Origin: Alphaproteobacteria bacterium
GTDB taxonomy: Bacteria > Pseudomonadota > Alphaproteobacteria > Rs-D84
Direction: 5' to 3'
DNA: 64,000 bases
Assembly: GCA_009777955.1 (NCBI GenBank)
Contig: WRKW01000002.1
Coordinates: 152,155-216,154, forward strand
Numbering within the stretch: position 1 is the stretch's first letter; each line of letters starts with the position of its first letter. Shown piece by piece: positions 38,917-47,712 of this stretch. The position numbers and the translations under genes are program-made. A model generated the notes under the pieces. That model did not search any database and had not been told where the DNA came from. It was given only the letters and a program-made list of their open reading frames with translations.

Positions 38917-40344
38917 TTATACTTTATGTTTTACACTCATTCCATCCTTGCCATCCATAACCGTATATCCCGCGGAATCAATAGCATCACGAAGCTGATC
39001 CGCCTTTGCCCAGTCTTTTGCCACCTTTGCGGCAATACGCGCATCAACCAGTGCCTGAATTTCTGCTGGAATTGGTGCGGCATCTGCCGCCAACAGCTTT
39101 TGTGCCTGGTCGATAAATTGCAAACCCAGCAGATCGTCAATAAATTTGAATAACGAATATTTCGTTGCGGCATCCACTGTATCATCAGCCAACAATTCTT
39201 GGATATGCGTCAATGCCACCGCGGTTTTCAGGTTATCGTTTACTGCGGACAGAATCTTGTCATGCCATTCGTTGTATTTGTCTTGGTTCGGCAAAGACTG
39301 CTTTGCTTCACCTGTAATAACAGCCAACTTTCGTACTATATTTTTGTATCCAGCAGCCGCCGCATCCAAAGCCGCAAAAGTAAAATCCATCGGCTGGCGA
39401 TAATGCCCCAGCAACATCATATATCGAAAATGCATCGGATCATAGCCCAACCCTTTGATATAGGGAATCGTCAGGGCATCGCCCGCAGACTTTGCAATCT
39501 TGCCATCCTTTGCCATCAGAAAGCCGAAATGCACCCAATAACTGACCCACGGCTTTCCCACAACCGGTTCGGACTGTGCGATTTCGTTGGTATGATGAAT
39601 ATTAATGTGTTCGGCGGCGGCGGTATGTATGTCGAAATGTTTTCCCAATAACTTCATGCTCATGGCGGAACATTCGATGTGCCAACCCGGAAATCCCCTG
39701 CCCCATGGGCTGTCCCATATCATTTCATTTTTTGCATCATCGGGCAAGAAAGCCCACAAAACAAAGTCGGCAGAGCTTCTTTTTCCCTCGTCCGATATCC
39801 TGACCCCGCCAAGTTGTTTCGATAAATCCCGACCGGATAGTGCGCCATAATCGGCAAACTTCGCAGTGTCGTAATACACGCCCCGCCCCGGGATGATATA
39901 TGCGTATCCCAGCTCTTCAAGCTTTTTTATCAAATCTATCTGTTCCTGAATATAATCTGTTGCACGCGGGGTAAAGGTCGGCGGAATGTTATTCACTGCG
40001 GCCATATCCGAAATAACGGAACCTATATACATTTGCGCGATTTCCCAAACTGATTTGCCCTCACGAACCGCCCCCTTTTCCATCTTGTCTTCGGCACCTT
40101 CGTCCTCGTCACCAACCAAATGCCCAACATCCGTATAATTCATCACATGTGTGACCTCATATCCGTTCTGGATTAACATTCTTTTAATCAAGTCATTGCT
40201 TATCGATGTTCTCATGTTGCCCAGGTGCGGATGCCAATATACCGTCGGGCCGCAACCATAAATGCCGACTTTACCCGGAACAATGGGTTTAAATTCTTCC
40301 AGCTTTCTGGACATTGTATTATATAATTTGATTGGTGTTGGCAT
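38917..40344 (-). CDS. cysS: cysteinyl-tRNA synthetase
   Basis: VGIYGCGPTVYWHPHLGNMR, FPGWHIECSAMS, KIAKSAGD. Confidence 0.95.
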   Translation of the reverse strand: MPTPIKLYNTMSRKLEEFKPIVPGKVGIYGCGPTVYWHPHLGNMRTSISNDLIKRMLIQNGYEVTHVMNYTDVGHLVGDEDEGAEDKMEKGAVREGKSVWEIAQMYIGSVISDMAAVNNIPPTFTPRATDYIQEQIDLIKKLEELGYAYIIPGRGVYYDTAKFADYGALSGRDLSKQLGGVRISDEGKRSSADFVLWAFLPDDAKNEMIWDSPWGRGFPGWHIECSAMSMKLLGKHFDIHTAAAEHINIHHTNEIAQSEPVVGKPWVSYWVHFGFLMAKDGKIAKSAGDALTIPYIKGLGYDPMHFRYMMLLGHYRQPMDFTFAALDAAAAGYKNIVRKLAVITGEAKQSLPNQDKYNEWHDKILSAVNDNLKTAVALTHIQELLADDTVDAATKYSLFKFIDDLLGLQFIDQAQKLLAADAAPIPAEIQALVDARIAAKVAKDWAKADQLRDAIDSAGYTVMDGKDGMSVKHKV

Positions 40345-40469
40345 GATAAATTCCTGTGTTTGTTATTTCTATGATAATTGAAATGGGCGAACGATGCAAG
40401 CCCACGAAAAGCAATTTAACGACAACAACAGGAAAAAGATAAAAATAATTTCATGGCTATACTATATCA

Positions 40470-40820
40470 TCAAAGGATTAAAAAGTCAAGAACGACAAAA
40501 AACCAGATGATACCGGCATTTATAATCGAAAGCAAAACCAGCGCACTGCCAATATCTTTGGCTTTTTTGGACAAAGGATGGCGATCTGTGGATATGCGGT
40601 CAACAACAGATTCTATCGCAGTGTTTGCCAGTTCTGCCAACAATACCAGAATCATGGATGAAACCATCAGACTCCTTGCCAAAAATCCGACTGGCAACAA
40701 AATTGCAATCAAAAGGCCAACAGCAAAAACAACGGTTTCTTGTCGGAAAGCCGGTTCGCTTTGCCAGGTGGCAACGATACCTTGCACGGAATATTTAAAA
40801 GCCTTTATAATACGGTTCAT
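40470..40820 (-). CDS. dgkA: diacylglycerol kinase
   Basis: AFKYSVQG, EPAFRQE, ELANTAIESVVDRIS, KKAKDIGSALVLLS. Confidence 0.92.
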   Translation of the reverse strand: MNRIIKAFKYSVQGIVATWQSEPAFRQETVVFAVGLLIAILLPVGFLARSLMVSSMILVLLAELANTAIESVVDRISTDRHPLSKKAKDIGSALVLLSIINAGIIWFFVVLDFLIL

Positions 40821-41008
40821 GATTTAAAATTTTTGCAATTTTATGAATACGATGGGTATTCTGTTATCATGATTATAGGCAGTTTTTTGACGAAAGTAAA
40901 TGGTTTTATGTATTTTCACTTTAATCCCCCCCCCATTTGCATTTACATTAAAATAGTGATTTCTTTTTTGTCACTTTTAGTGTAAAATGTAACCAAAGGA
41001 GAAATCCA

Positions 41009-41761
41009 ATGTTTTTATTCTTTCAACTTTCAAATAAAATTTCCCGTGCAATGCGAAACAAATTGGTTCTAAGTACCTTGATTTGTTTACATTTTGGAAG
41101 CATTTATGCCGAAGAATGTCCGCCGTCGGATTCGGGCAATTGCAGTTATATCAGTGATTATTACACAGGCTTGGGTTACTCTTGTTCCGCAACACTTGCC
41201 TCGGCAGATTCAAATTGTAACAATATTCCCGGCGGTGGAACAGTTGTTTCGATGGGACCTTGCTGTGATGGATCAAATCCAGGGGGGCAATATAGCCTAA
41301 ATTATTGTTGTAAAACTATCCCTTGCGTTCCAACTTGCCCGGGATGCAGCGGCACATCGCAAAGTTGTACAACAGGATTAACCAACGCATCGGGAACCCA
41401 GACCAGGTCTATTACCAACAGTGGCTATTGCACTTCTTGTACTTGCGCCTCGGGCAGCCAAACTTGTTCCGGCACCCGAACGGGTTGTGCATACAGCAGC
41501 TGGGGAACATGCAACTGGTCAAGTTGCAACCAGGGATTTTACAGACCCAATGGAACCGGTAATTCATGTACCGGATGCACAATACCGGCCACAAATGTCA
41601 TAAGACAAACGAACGACAACGCGTTGGTTCGTGGCACCCATATACTCAGAAGCGGAACCGGAACCAATGGCATAGGGGATTGTTATCTGGTCAGCGGAAC
41701 ATACAATGATGATGTCGGAACGTTTACAACCAGCGGCACAACCTGCAAATGGGTGCAATAA
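41009..41761 (+). CDS. secreted Cys-rich protein
   Basis: Signal-like N-term; CSGTRTGCAYSSWGTCNWSSCNQGFYRPNGTGNSCTGC, related to repeats in 33425-35821. Confidence 0.68.
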   Translation: MFLFFQLSNKISRAMRNKLVLSTLICLHFGSIYAEECPPSDSGNCSYISDYYTGLGYSCSATLASADSNCNNIPGGGTVVSMGPCCDGSNPGGQYSLNYCCKTIPCVPTCPGCSGTSQSCTTGLTNASGTQTRSITNSGYCTSCTCASGSQTCSGTRTGCAYSSWGTCNWSSCNQGFYRPNGTGNSCTGCTIPATNVIRQTNDNALVRGTHILRSGTGTNGIGDCYLVSGTYNDDVGTFTTSGTTCKWVQ

Positions 41762-42045
41762 TATACCCAACAACTAAAACTGATTAAGATTAACAAATAA
41801 TCGTTAAAACACTGTTTTGTTCGGTATCTGGGTCGGCACCTATGATTGCCCCGTACATCACTATTTTCATTTTTTCACCCTTTTGTGTGAAAATGCTGTA
41901 ATTATTGGATTTGCTGAAAGAATTTCGGGTAAATAAACTTTGACTTCTGGTCATGATACTAATTTAATTAGCGTTTGACAAATAAACAAGCGTCTATTAT
42001 ATTAGCCGCATTAATTGAATTATTTGTAAACAAAAGATTATAAAA

Positions 42046-42951
42046 ATGAAAAATACAAAAAAGTATTTCCTGATTGCTCTGGCGGCTTTGATAATAGGGA
42101 CTTTCATTCGTGAAAAGCGTATTGAACAAAAGCTGGATAACCTGGAAAACGAAAAACGCAAAGTAATCGACCTGGGGAATATTCATGCATATAATTCTTA
42201 TGTCCGGAATCCGGAAATTCAGCGTGTTGACTATGAAATCCATAGACAATCTCAGTTGGTAGATTCGCTTATCAAACAATTGGATAAAATGAATGATTCG
42301 ACCCGCATGGATTACCTGGTGCGCAAAACGCAAGAAAATTATAACAGATTGTCACGGGATGAATTGCAAAATTTGACGCAAAAGGTCGCAAATTTTTCAA
42401 AACCCGATTTGACTTTGGAAATGTGTGATATTGTGGACAGCGCAAAGGCCGGAAACTTGCTTTCAAAAGAACAAGTGGCTACTTTTGTCGATAACATGCC
42501 CTGTTTTTTCAGTTCAACGTCGTCAAGAAGTCAAATTAGCCGGCAAGATATACCGAACCTTTTGCTAGAGTTATATGAAATAAGCACCAATCCCCTGATT
42601 ATCAGTGCTTATGCCGTTGCGGAAAAATTGTGGGAAAAGACACAAGATGAAGAAGCCGTCTTAGAATACAAGAAAAGAAACGGATATGATACGGATGAAC
42701 TGTTCGGCATAAGTTATCCGGATTTCGACATACCGGAAAACCGGTTGATCCGCAACAAATTTGACAGTACTTTTAATGCCTCATTACAGGCATTTGAAAA
42801 ACACCAGTCAATGAAAAACAGGCGCGTTGTATTATCAGAGAATATTATTCGGCAAGAAATGGAAAAAGCAGATGCCTTGTATGCCACGCGACTTTCTGAA
42901 CTGAACAGACGGATCGATCGTTGCCAGAATAAGAGAAGGATAATAAAATAA
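42046..42951 (+). CDS. membrane-anchored coiled-coil hypothetical protein
   Basis: N-terminal TM helix then charged helical sequence. Confidence 0.6.
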   Translation: MKNTKKYFLIALAALIIGTFIREKRIEQKLDNLENEKRKVIDLGNIHAYNSYVRNPEIQRVDYEIHRQSQLVDSLIKQLDKMNDSTRMDYLVRKTQENYNRLSRDELQNLTQKVANFSKPDLTLEMCDIVDSAKAGNLLSKEQVATFVDNMPCFFSSTSSRSQISRQDIPNLLLELYEISTNPLIISAYAVAEKLWEKTQDEEAVLEYKKRNGYDTDELFGISYPDFDIPENRLIRNKFDSTFNASLQAFEKHQSMKNRRVVLSENIIRQEMEKADALYATRLSELNRRIDRCQNKRRIIK

Positions 42952-42966
42952 GGGGGGAATGAAACC

Positions 42967-43932
42967 ATGGTTGAATGCAGCTTTCGTATAAAAGACAACG
43001 TGGATTTCGCGCGTGTCGTGCGCGATGCAGAGAATCTTTTCGCCAAAAACTATTCCGTAACTTTGGATTTAAATAATACCGCCGGGCTGAAATCATCCGA
43101 TGTTGAAACACTTTTACAAAACAAAAATTTTAAAATCATAGTGCGCGGCGGCCTTGATACCGATAAACAGCTGAAATATGCGACCAAAAAAAAATACGGT
43201 CGGCGCGTTACTTTCGAACCAACGCAACTGATCGACATAATACGCGCCATGGAAGGCCTGGGGGCGGGAATAAATCCCCGCTGGTCGGATTTGGCGAAAG
43301 CATTGTACATCTATAAAAAATTGATGATGCACATCAAATACAAAAAAATTGATTCCGTCATCGACAGCGGCCTTTTCGCATTGATAAACCGCGCCGCCGT
43401 TTGTGCAGGATATGCCTTGATTTATAAAGAAATGTGCGATCGTGCCGGAATCAAATGCGAATATGTACGCGGCAACGCGGGGGGGAATAACCACGCATGG
43501 AACGTGCTGACCATTAACGGAAAGAGTTATCCGGTGGATTTGACATGGGATTCAATAGACTTTCACAAGAATCCCGGCGCAGCGGCGTATTCGGTACAGT
43601 ATTTCGGGACAAGTCGGATCAGTGCGTATTCGCATAAGCCCGACGAAGGGGAATATCAGTATACAGAAGATGTATTTCAGCACGGTCAATTGGAAGCGGC
43701 TGAAAAAGAAATCGGCGATGTGAAAGTGTCTAAGAAATTTGATCTGACAAAACTTAACAAAATGCTGGCCGAAAAGGCGACAATTCAAAATACAAACAAG
43801 GGTAAATACTATGTTCCGCGCGATCCGAAAGATCTGGAATTGATCGTTTCTATTCTGAAAGACATAGGCATTATGACACAAAGACACGACAGCAAGCTGT
43901 TCGGTCAGACCGTACTTATAGATTCGCGATAA
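42967..43932 (+). CDS. transglutaminase-like cysteine protease-fold protein
   Basis: Cys-His-Asp order: RAAVCAGYALIYKEMCDRAGI, NNHAWNVL, YPVDLTWDS. Confidence 0.8.
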   Translation: MVECSFRIKDNVDFARVVRDAENLFAKNYSVTLDLNNTAGLKSSDVETLLQNKNFKIIVRGGLDTDKQLKYATKKKYGRRVTFEPTQLIDIIRAMEGLGAGINPRWSDLAKALYIYKKLMMHIKYKKIDSVIDSGLFALINRAAVCAGYALIYKEMCDRAGIKCEYVRGNAGGNNHAWNVLTINGKSYPVDLTWDSIDFHKNPGAAAYSVQYFGTSRISAYSHKPDEGEYQYTEDVFQHGQLEAAEKEIGDVKVSKKFDLTKLNKMLAEKATIQNTNKGKYYVPRDPKDLELIVSILKDIGIMTQRHDSKLFGQTVLIDSR

Positions 43933-44133
43933 AGTATAATTCAAATTTTCAAATAAGCTTTGATCTGGGGTATTTTAATTCGCCGTGTTTTTTATTCATG
44001 GTTGCACCGCAAATACCATTTTTAACACTTGCATTCCGGCAGATGTCATGTATAATATGCCACAGAAGCGGCGTAGCGAGCCAAAGGCGAACGATAGCAA
44101 GTTTGCGAAAATTCCCCTTAAAATCGTCTAAAT

Positions 44134-44221
44134 GGAGCGTTGGCAGAGTGGTAATGCAGCAGATTGCTAATCTGTGAGGGCGAATAGCCCTCCATAGGTT
44201 CGAGTCCTATACGCTCCGCCA
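44134..44221 (+). tRNA. tRNA-Ser (anticodon GCT)
   Basis: ggagcgttggcagagtggtaatgcagcagattGCTaatctg...ggttcgagtcctatacgctccgcca. Confidence 0.93.
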
Positions 44222-44313
44222 CAAATTTTCGTTAATGAAACGGCGCCTTTGAGCGCCGTTGAATTTAAGAAAATTTAGTGCCCACCGAAGCCCCAAAGGG
44301 GCGAAGGTCGGGC
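44222..44313 (+). repeat. tRNA-trailing structured element (copy C)
   Basis: AAATTTTC..ACGGCGC ctttga GCGCCGT..GAAAATTT then GCCC ACC gaa GCCCC aaa GGGGC gaa GGT c GGGC. Confidence 0.75.
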
Positions 44314-44447
44314 TGTTTCCGCGAATTCTAAAACAAATAAACTGCGGAATTTTTATCGCGATGACTATATATACCCGCGAAAACACCACAACAGTTCAAT
44401 TTATTCACCCAATCTATATAATGGGCTAAAACTGAGAGTCAATAGCA

Positions 44448-44780
44448 ATGAAATACAAATTCACAGAAGCAGAAGCATTTAAATTCGGATGGAACGGGCT
44501 GGACGGTTTGGCTTATAGTTCAAAAGACGATTTCGACTTTGCCAGTACTGCGGTCTTTAATGTGACGAAAAGTCATGGAAAATGCAAGTCTACGTTATGT
44601 AATCGCGTGTATTATGTGATAGAAGGACAAGGAAAGTTCATTATTGCGGGAAAAGACATAGAAGTAAGCGCAAGCGATGTCGTAATAGTTCCAAAGAATA
44701 CCGAATATGACTATGTCGGAAAAATGAAATTGTTCCTTGTTCATACGCCCGCGTATGATGCAAGTTGTGAAGTTGGGTAA
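44448..44780 (+). CDS. cupin-domain protein
   Basis: YYVIEGQGKFIIAGKDIEVSASDVVIVPKNTEYDY. Confidence 0.7.
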   Translation: MKYKFTEAEAFKFGWNGLDGLAYSSKDDFDFASTAVFNVTKSHGKCKSTLCNRVYYVIEGQGKFIIAGKDIEVSASDVVIVPKNTEYDYVGKMKLFLVHTPAYDASCEVG

Positions 44781-44937
44781 AGGAAAGGTATAATTCTTAT
44801 ATGGCAATGTTTGCAACAGAATACTGCCCCGCCACTAACTTTATGTTGTGAAACCCCGAAAAATCCTGGGTTTTTATTTTTGGCTATGCTGCCACTGCGT
44901 ACCACCAAATTCTAAGAAATCACTGCTATATATATTT

Positions 44938-45774
44938 TTAAGTACCAACAGTCTTTAAAGTCAGCATTTTTTCTGGAACATTTGTGATAATTCCCGTAAT
45001 ATTTTTCTGGATCAGGCATGTAGCGGACGCGACATCATCAACGGTCCAAACAAATACAGGTCTTTTTTTGAACAACCCTATACTTGATAAATCGCCCTTG
45101 TTCTGCAAACCCGCACAATATGACAGCATAAAATCAGGATTGTGAATAAACCTTCCCTGCCCACGTTTAAGATACCAGGGTACTTCTGGACTGTAACCAT
45201 AAAGCAAACCTGTCGGAATCACCAGATTCAACTTTCTTGCTTTTGACCTGAATGCATTTAAGGCAAGCGGATTAAATGAAGAAACAATAACATTATTTAC
45301 CGAATGCTTTTTTGAATATTCACATAAAAAGTTTGCAATCGCAGTGGATAATTTTCTGAATGGCTTCTTTCTGTCTGCCTTTATTTCTATATTCAACAAA
45401 ATATCTGAACCTATTAAATCCATTACTTCTTCAAGAGTTGGTATTTTTTCACCGGAATATTTATCTGAAAACCAAATACCAAAATCATATTTCCTTAATT
45501 CGGCTAAGGTTAAGTCTTCTACATTCAATCTGGATTTCAAAGGTTTCCCATCCGGCATTCTTGCGGTACGATTCAATTCGTAATCATGAATGACGACAAT
45601 ATCCCCAGATGCAGACAAATGCACATCTATTTCAATTCCATCCACCCCCATACGCTTTGCCAATTTGAAAGCTGCCAATGTGTTTTCCGGCGCATCCGCA
45701 GACGCACCACGATGAGCAATGATGATTGGAACTTTTGATTTTATAATTTTAAAGACAGACATTTTATTTTTCAT
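44938..45774 (-). CDS. glycerophosphodiester phosphodiesterase
   Basis: IIAHRGASADAPENTLAAFKLA, DGIEIDVHLSASGDIVVIHD. Confidence 0.93.
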   Translation of the reverse strand: MKNKMSVFKIIKSKVPIIIAHRGASADAPENTLAAFKLAKRMGVDGIEIDVHLSASGDIVVIHDYELNRTARMPDGKPLKSRLNVEDLTLAELRKYDFGIWFSDKYSGEKIPTLEEVMDLIGSDILLNIEIKADRKKPFRKLSTAIANFLCEYSKKHSVNNVIVSSFNPLALNAFRSKARKLNLVIPTGLLYGYSPEVPWYLKRGQGRFIHNPDFMLSYCAGLQNKGDLSSIGLFKKRPVFVWTVDDVASATCLIQKNITGIITNVPEKMLTLKTVGT

Positions 45775-45803
45775 ATTACTATCTGATTTTATAATCATAA
45801 TTT

Positions 45804-45875
45804 GGGGTCATTGTTTATTTACCCCAAACTCTTTCAAGAATAGTTTATAAATTTCATCCTGTCTATGATTATATT
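45804..45875 (-). pseudogene. IS1595-like transposase C-terminal remnant
   Basis: Minus-strand YNHRQDEIYKLFLKEFGVNKQ*; homologous to YNHRQDDIYKLLLKEFRARPLS* at 63742. Confidence 0.65.
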
Positions 45876-45954
45876 ACTATACTATCCGGTTATCAACCCA
45901 TCTACACGAACGATTTTCACGCTTTTTAATGCGTTTGATGGTAATGCTGAAAAT

Positions 45955-45999
45955 TGGCACATCCCACAGGATTCGAACCTGTAACCGGCAGATTTAGAA
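45955..45999 (-). pseudogene. tRNA 3' half (Arg-TCT-like) truncated at anticodon loop
   Basis: Reverse complement TTCTAAATCTGCCGGTTACAGGTTCGAATCCTGTGGGATGTGCCA; no matching 5' half adjacent. Confidence 0.7.
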
Positions 46000-46167
46000 A
46001 GCACATGGACGAAATCAATGTTTCCACGGATTTCCACCCACTTGCACTGTTTTTATTTTCACAGATTTTCATCCTGTGTCGCGTATATGTAGCATTTTGC
46101 CCAGACCAACCGGGAACCCGCCACTTTTATGTGGCATTTTTATCGCTACTTACAGGCATAAAAATAC

Positions 46168-46246
46168 TTTTTACATGGTAAAAACGATGTTCTAAATTAT
46201 TTTTACAGGGTAAATTGCTATTTTCTTGCATTTTTTACAGGATAAT
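46168..46246. repeat. three palindromic TTTTTACANGGTAAA-type repeats at 32-bp spacing
   Basis: Centres at about 46176, 46208 and 46240. Confidence 0.75.
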
Positions 46247-46284
46247 GGCATGATACAGCCACAAACCCAAAAAATGAGATCAAA

Positions 46285-47607
46285 ATGAAAAGACTTGCAT
46301 TAACATCCCTTGAAAAATGGAAAAATACTGCTGGCCACAAGCCCCTGGTCATCCACGGCGCACGTCAGGTTGGCAAAACCTGGCTGATGAAAGAATTCGG
46401 CCGCACAAACTACAAAAACATCGCCTATATCGGATTTGAGAAAAACCCAAGAATGCAGGAACTGTTTAGCGACGACCTTGATCCACACAGAATTTTAACC
46501 GGACTGGAATTGGAATCTGGGCAAAGAATTATTCCAGGCAAAACACTGATCGTATTCGATGAAATCCAGGAATGCCCAAATGCGCTAACTTCGTTGAAGT
46601 ATTTTAATGAAAATGTGCCTGAATACGACATTGTTGCGGCGGGCAGTCTGCTTGGCGTATATATGCACAAAGACACATCATTCCCAGTCGGTAAAGTTGA
46701 CTTTATGGATTTACGACCTATGTCATTTTGCGAATTTTTGGATGCGCTGGGCGAAGAAAGACTTTGCAATCTGATCACGAATAGAGATTGGAATTTAATC
46801 AAAGTATTTAAAAATAAATTGATTTCGTATCTTAAAATGTATTTCTATGTTGGCGGCATGCCAGAAGTGGTAAAAACTTTTATCCAAGATAAAGATTTTG
46901 TTGGCGCACGCAATGTCCAAAAAAAGATCTTAAAATCGTATGAAAACGACTTTTCAAAACACATCCCAGCTGATCAAATTCAAAAGGTGAGTTTGGTATG
47001 GAATGCCATCCCAAGTCAGCTGGCGAAAGAAAATAAAAAATTCAAATATAAAGATATCAAACAAGGGTCAAGCTCTGCGACACTTGAATACGCGATGGAA
47101 TGGTTATCTCGTGGCGGACTTATTTATCGTATTCCGCGCGTATCCAAACCAGCCATGCCTTTAAAGAGCTATGCAAACTCCAGTGGCGCATTCAAGTTGT
47201 TTATGGTTGATATTGGACTACTGTCTGCCCAGTCCGAAGTTGATAGTCGTGCGATCTTGGAAGGTAATGCGCTGTTTACAGAGTTCAAAGGCGCACTAAC
47301 CGAACAGTTCGTATGCCAAGAGCTGAAAGTACATGATGATGTTTATATGGCATATTGGGCAAACGAAGGTTCTGGACAAGCAGAGATCGATTTTATCCTG
47401 CAAATTGGTATGAATATTGTTCCAGTAGAGACAAAAGCCACAACAGATTTGCGTGCAAAAAGTCTTTCGGTTTACCGTAATAAATTCAAACCAAAAATCG
47501 AAGTTCGAACATCCCAGGCTGACTATAAAAAAACAGGTAATCTGTTCGATATTCCGCTATATACATTGAGCAATCTAAAAGAAATTATCGAAGATAATAA
47601 GGGGTAA
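46285..47607 (+). CDS. AAA_14/DUF4143 ATPase
   Basis: VIHGARQVGKTWLMKEFG, LIVFDEIQECPNALTSLKYF, VAAGSLLGV, C-term IDFILQIGMNIVPVETKA. Confidence 0.9.
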   Translation: MKRLALTSLEKWKNTAGHKPLVIHGARQVGKTWLMKEFGRTNYKNIAYIGFEKNPRMQELFSDDLDPHRILTGLELESGQRIIPGKTLIVFDEIQECPNALTSLKYFNENVPEYDIVAAGSLLGVYMHKDTSFPVGKVDFMDLRPMSFCEFLDALGEERLCNLITNRDWNLIKVFKNKLISYLKMYFYVGGMPEVVKTFIQDKDFVGARNVQKKILKSYENDFSKHIPADQIQKVSLVWNAIPSQLAKENKKFKYKDIKQGSSSATLEYAMEWLSRGGLIYRIPRVSKPAMPLKSYANSSGAFKLFMVDIGLLSAQSEVDSRAILEGNALFTEFKGALTEQFVCQELKVHDDVYMAYWANEGSGQAEIDFILQIGMNIVPVETKATTDLRAKSLSVYRNKFKPKIEVRTSQADYKKTGNLFDIPLYTLSNLKEIIEDNKG

Positions 47608-47614
47608 TACAGTT

Positions 47615-47710
47615 ATGACTAAATTTAACAAACTGACCGAAGAAGATACAAAACGGATAGAGATCACGCCTGCGATCACAAGTCGCGGGTGGGATAATAT
47701 AAGCGGATAA
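47615..47710 (+). pseudogene. N-terminal stub of type I restriction R subunit (HsdR-like), 31 aa
   Basis: MTKFNKLTEEDTKRIEITPAITSRGWDNISG*, typical TExDTRxxxITPAxxxAGWD start. Confidence 0.6.
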
Positions 47711-47712
47711 AT

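Noticed and set aside
46168-46246. 32-bp periodic repeats as a mini-CRISPR
   Set aside because: Repeat core is only about 15 bp and palindromic with about 17-bp gaps, no cas genes; better read as operator or iteron sites.
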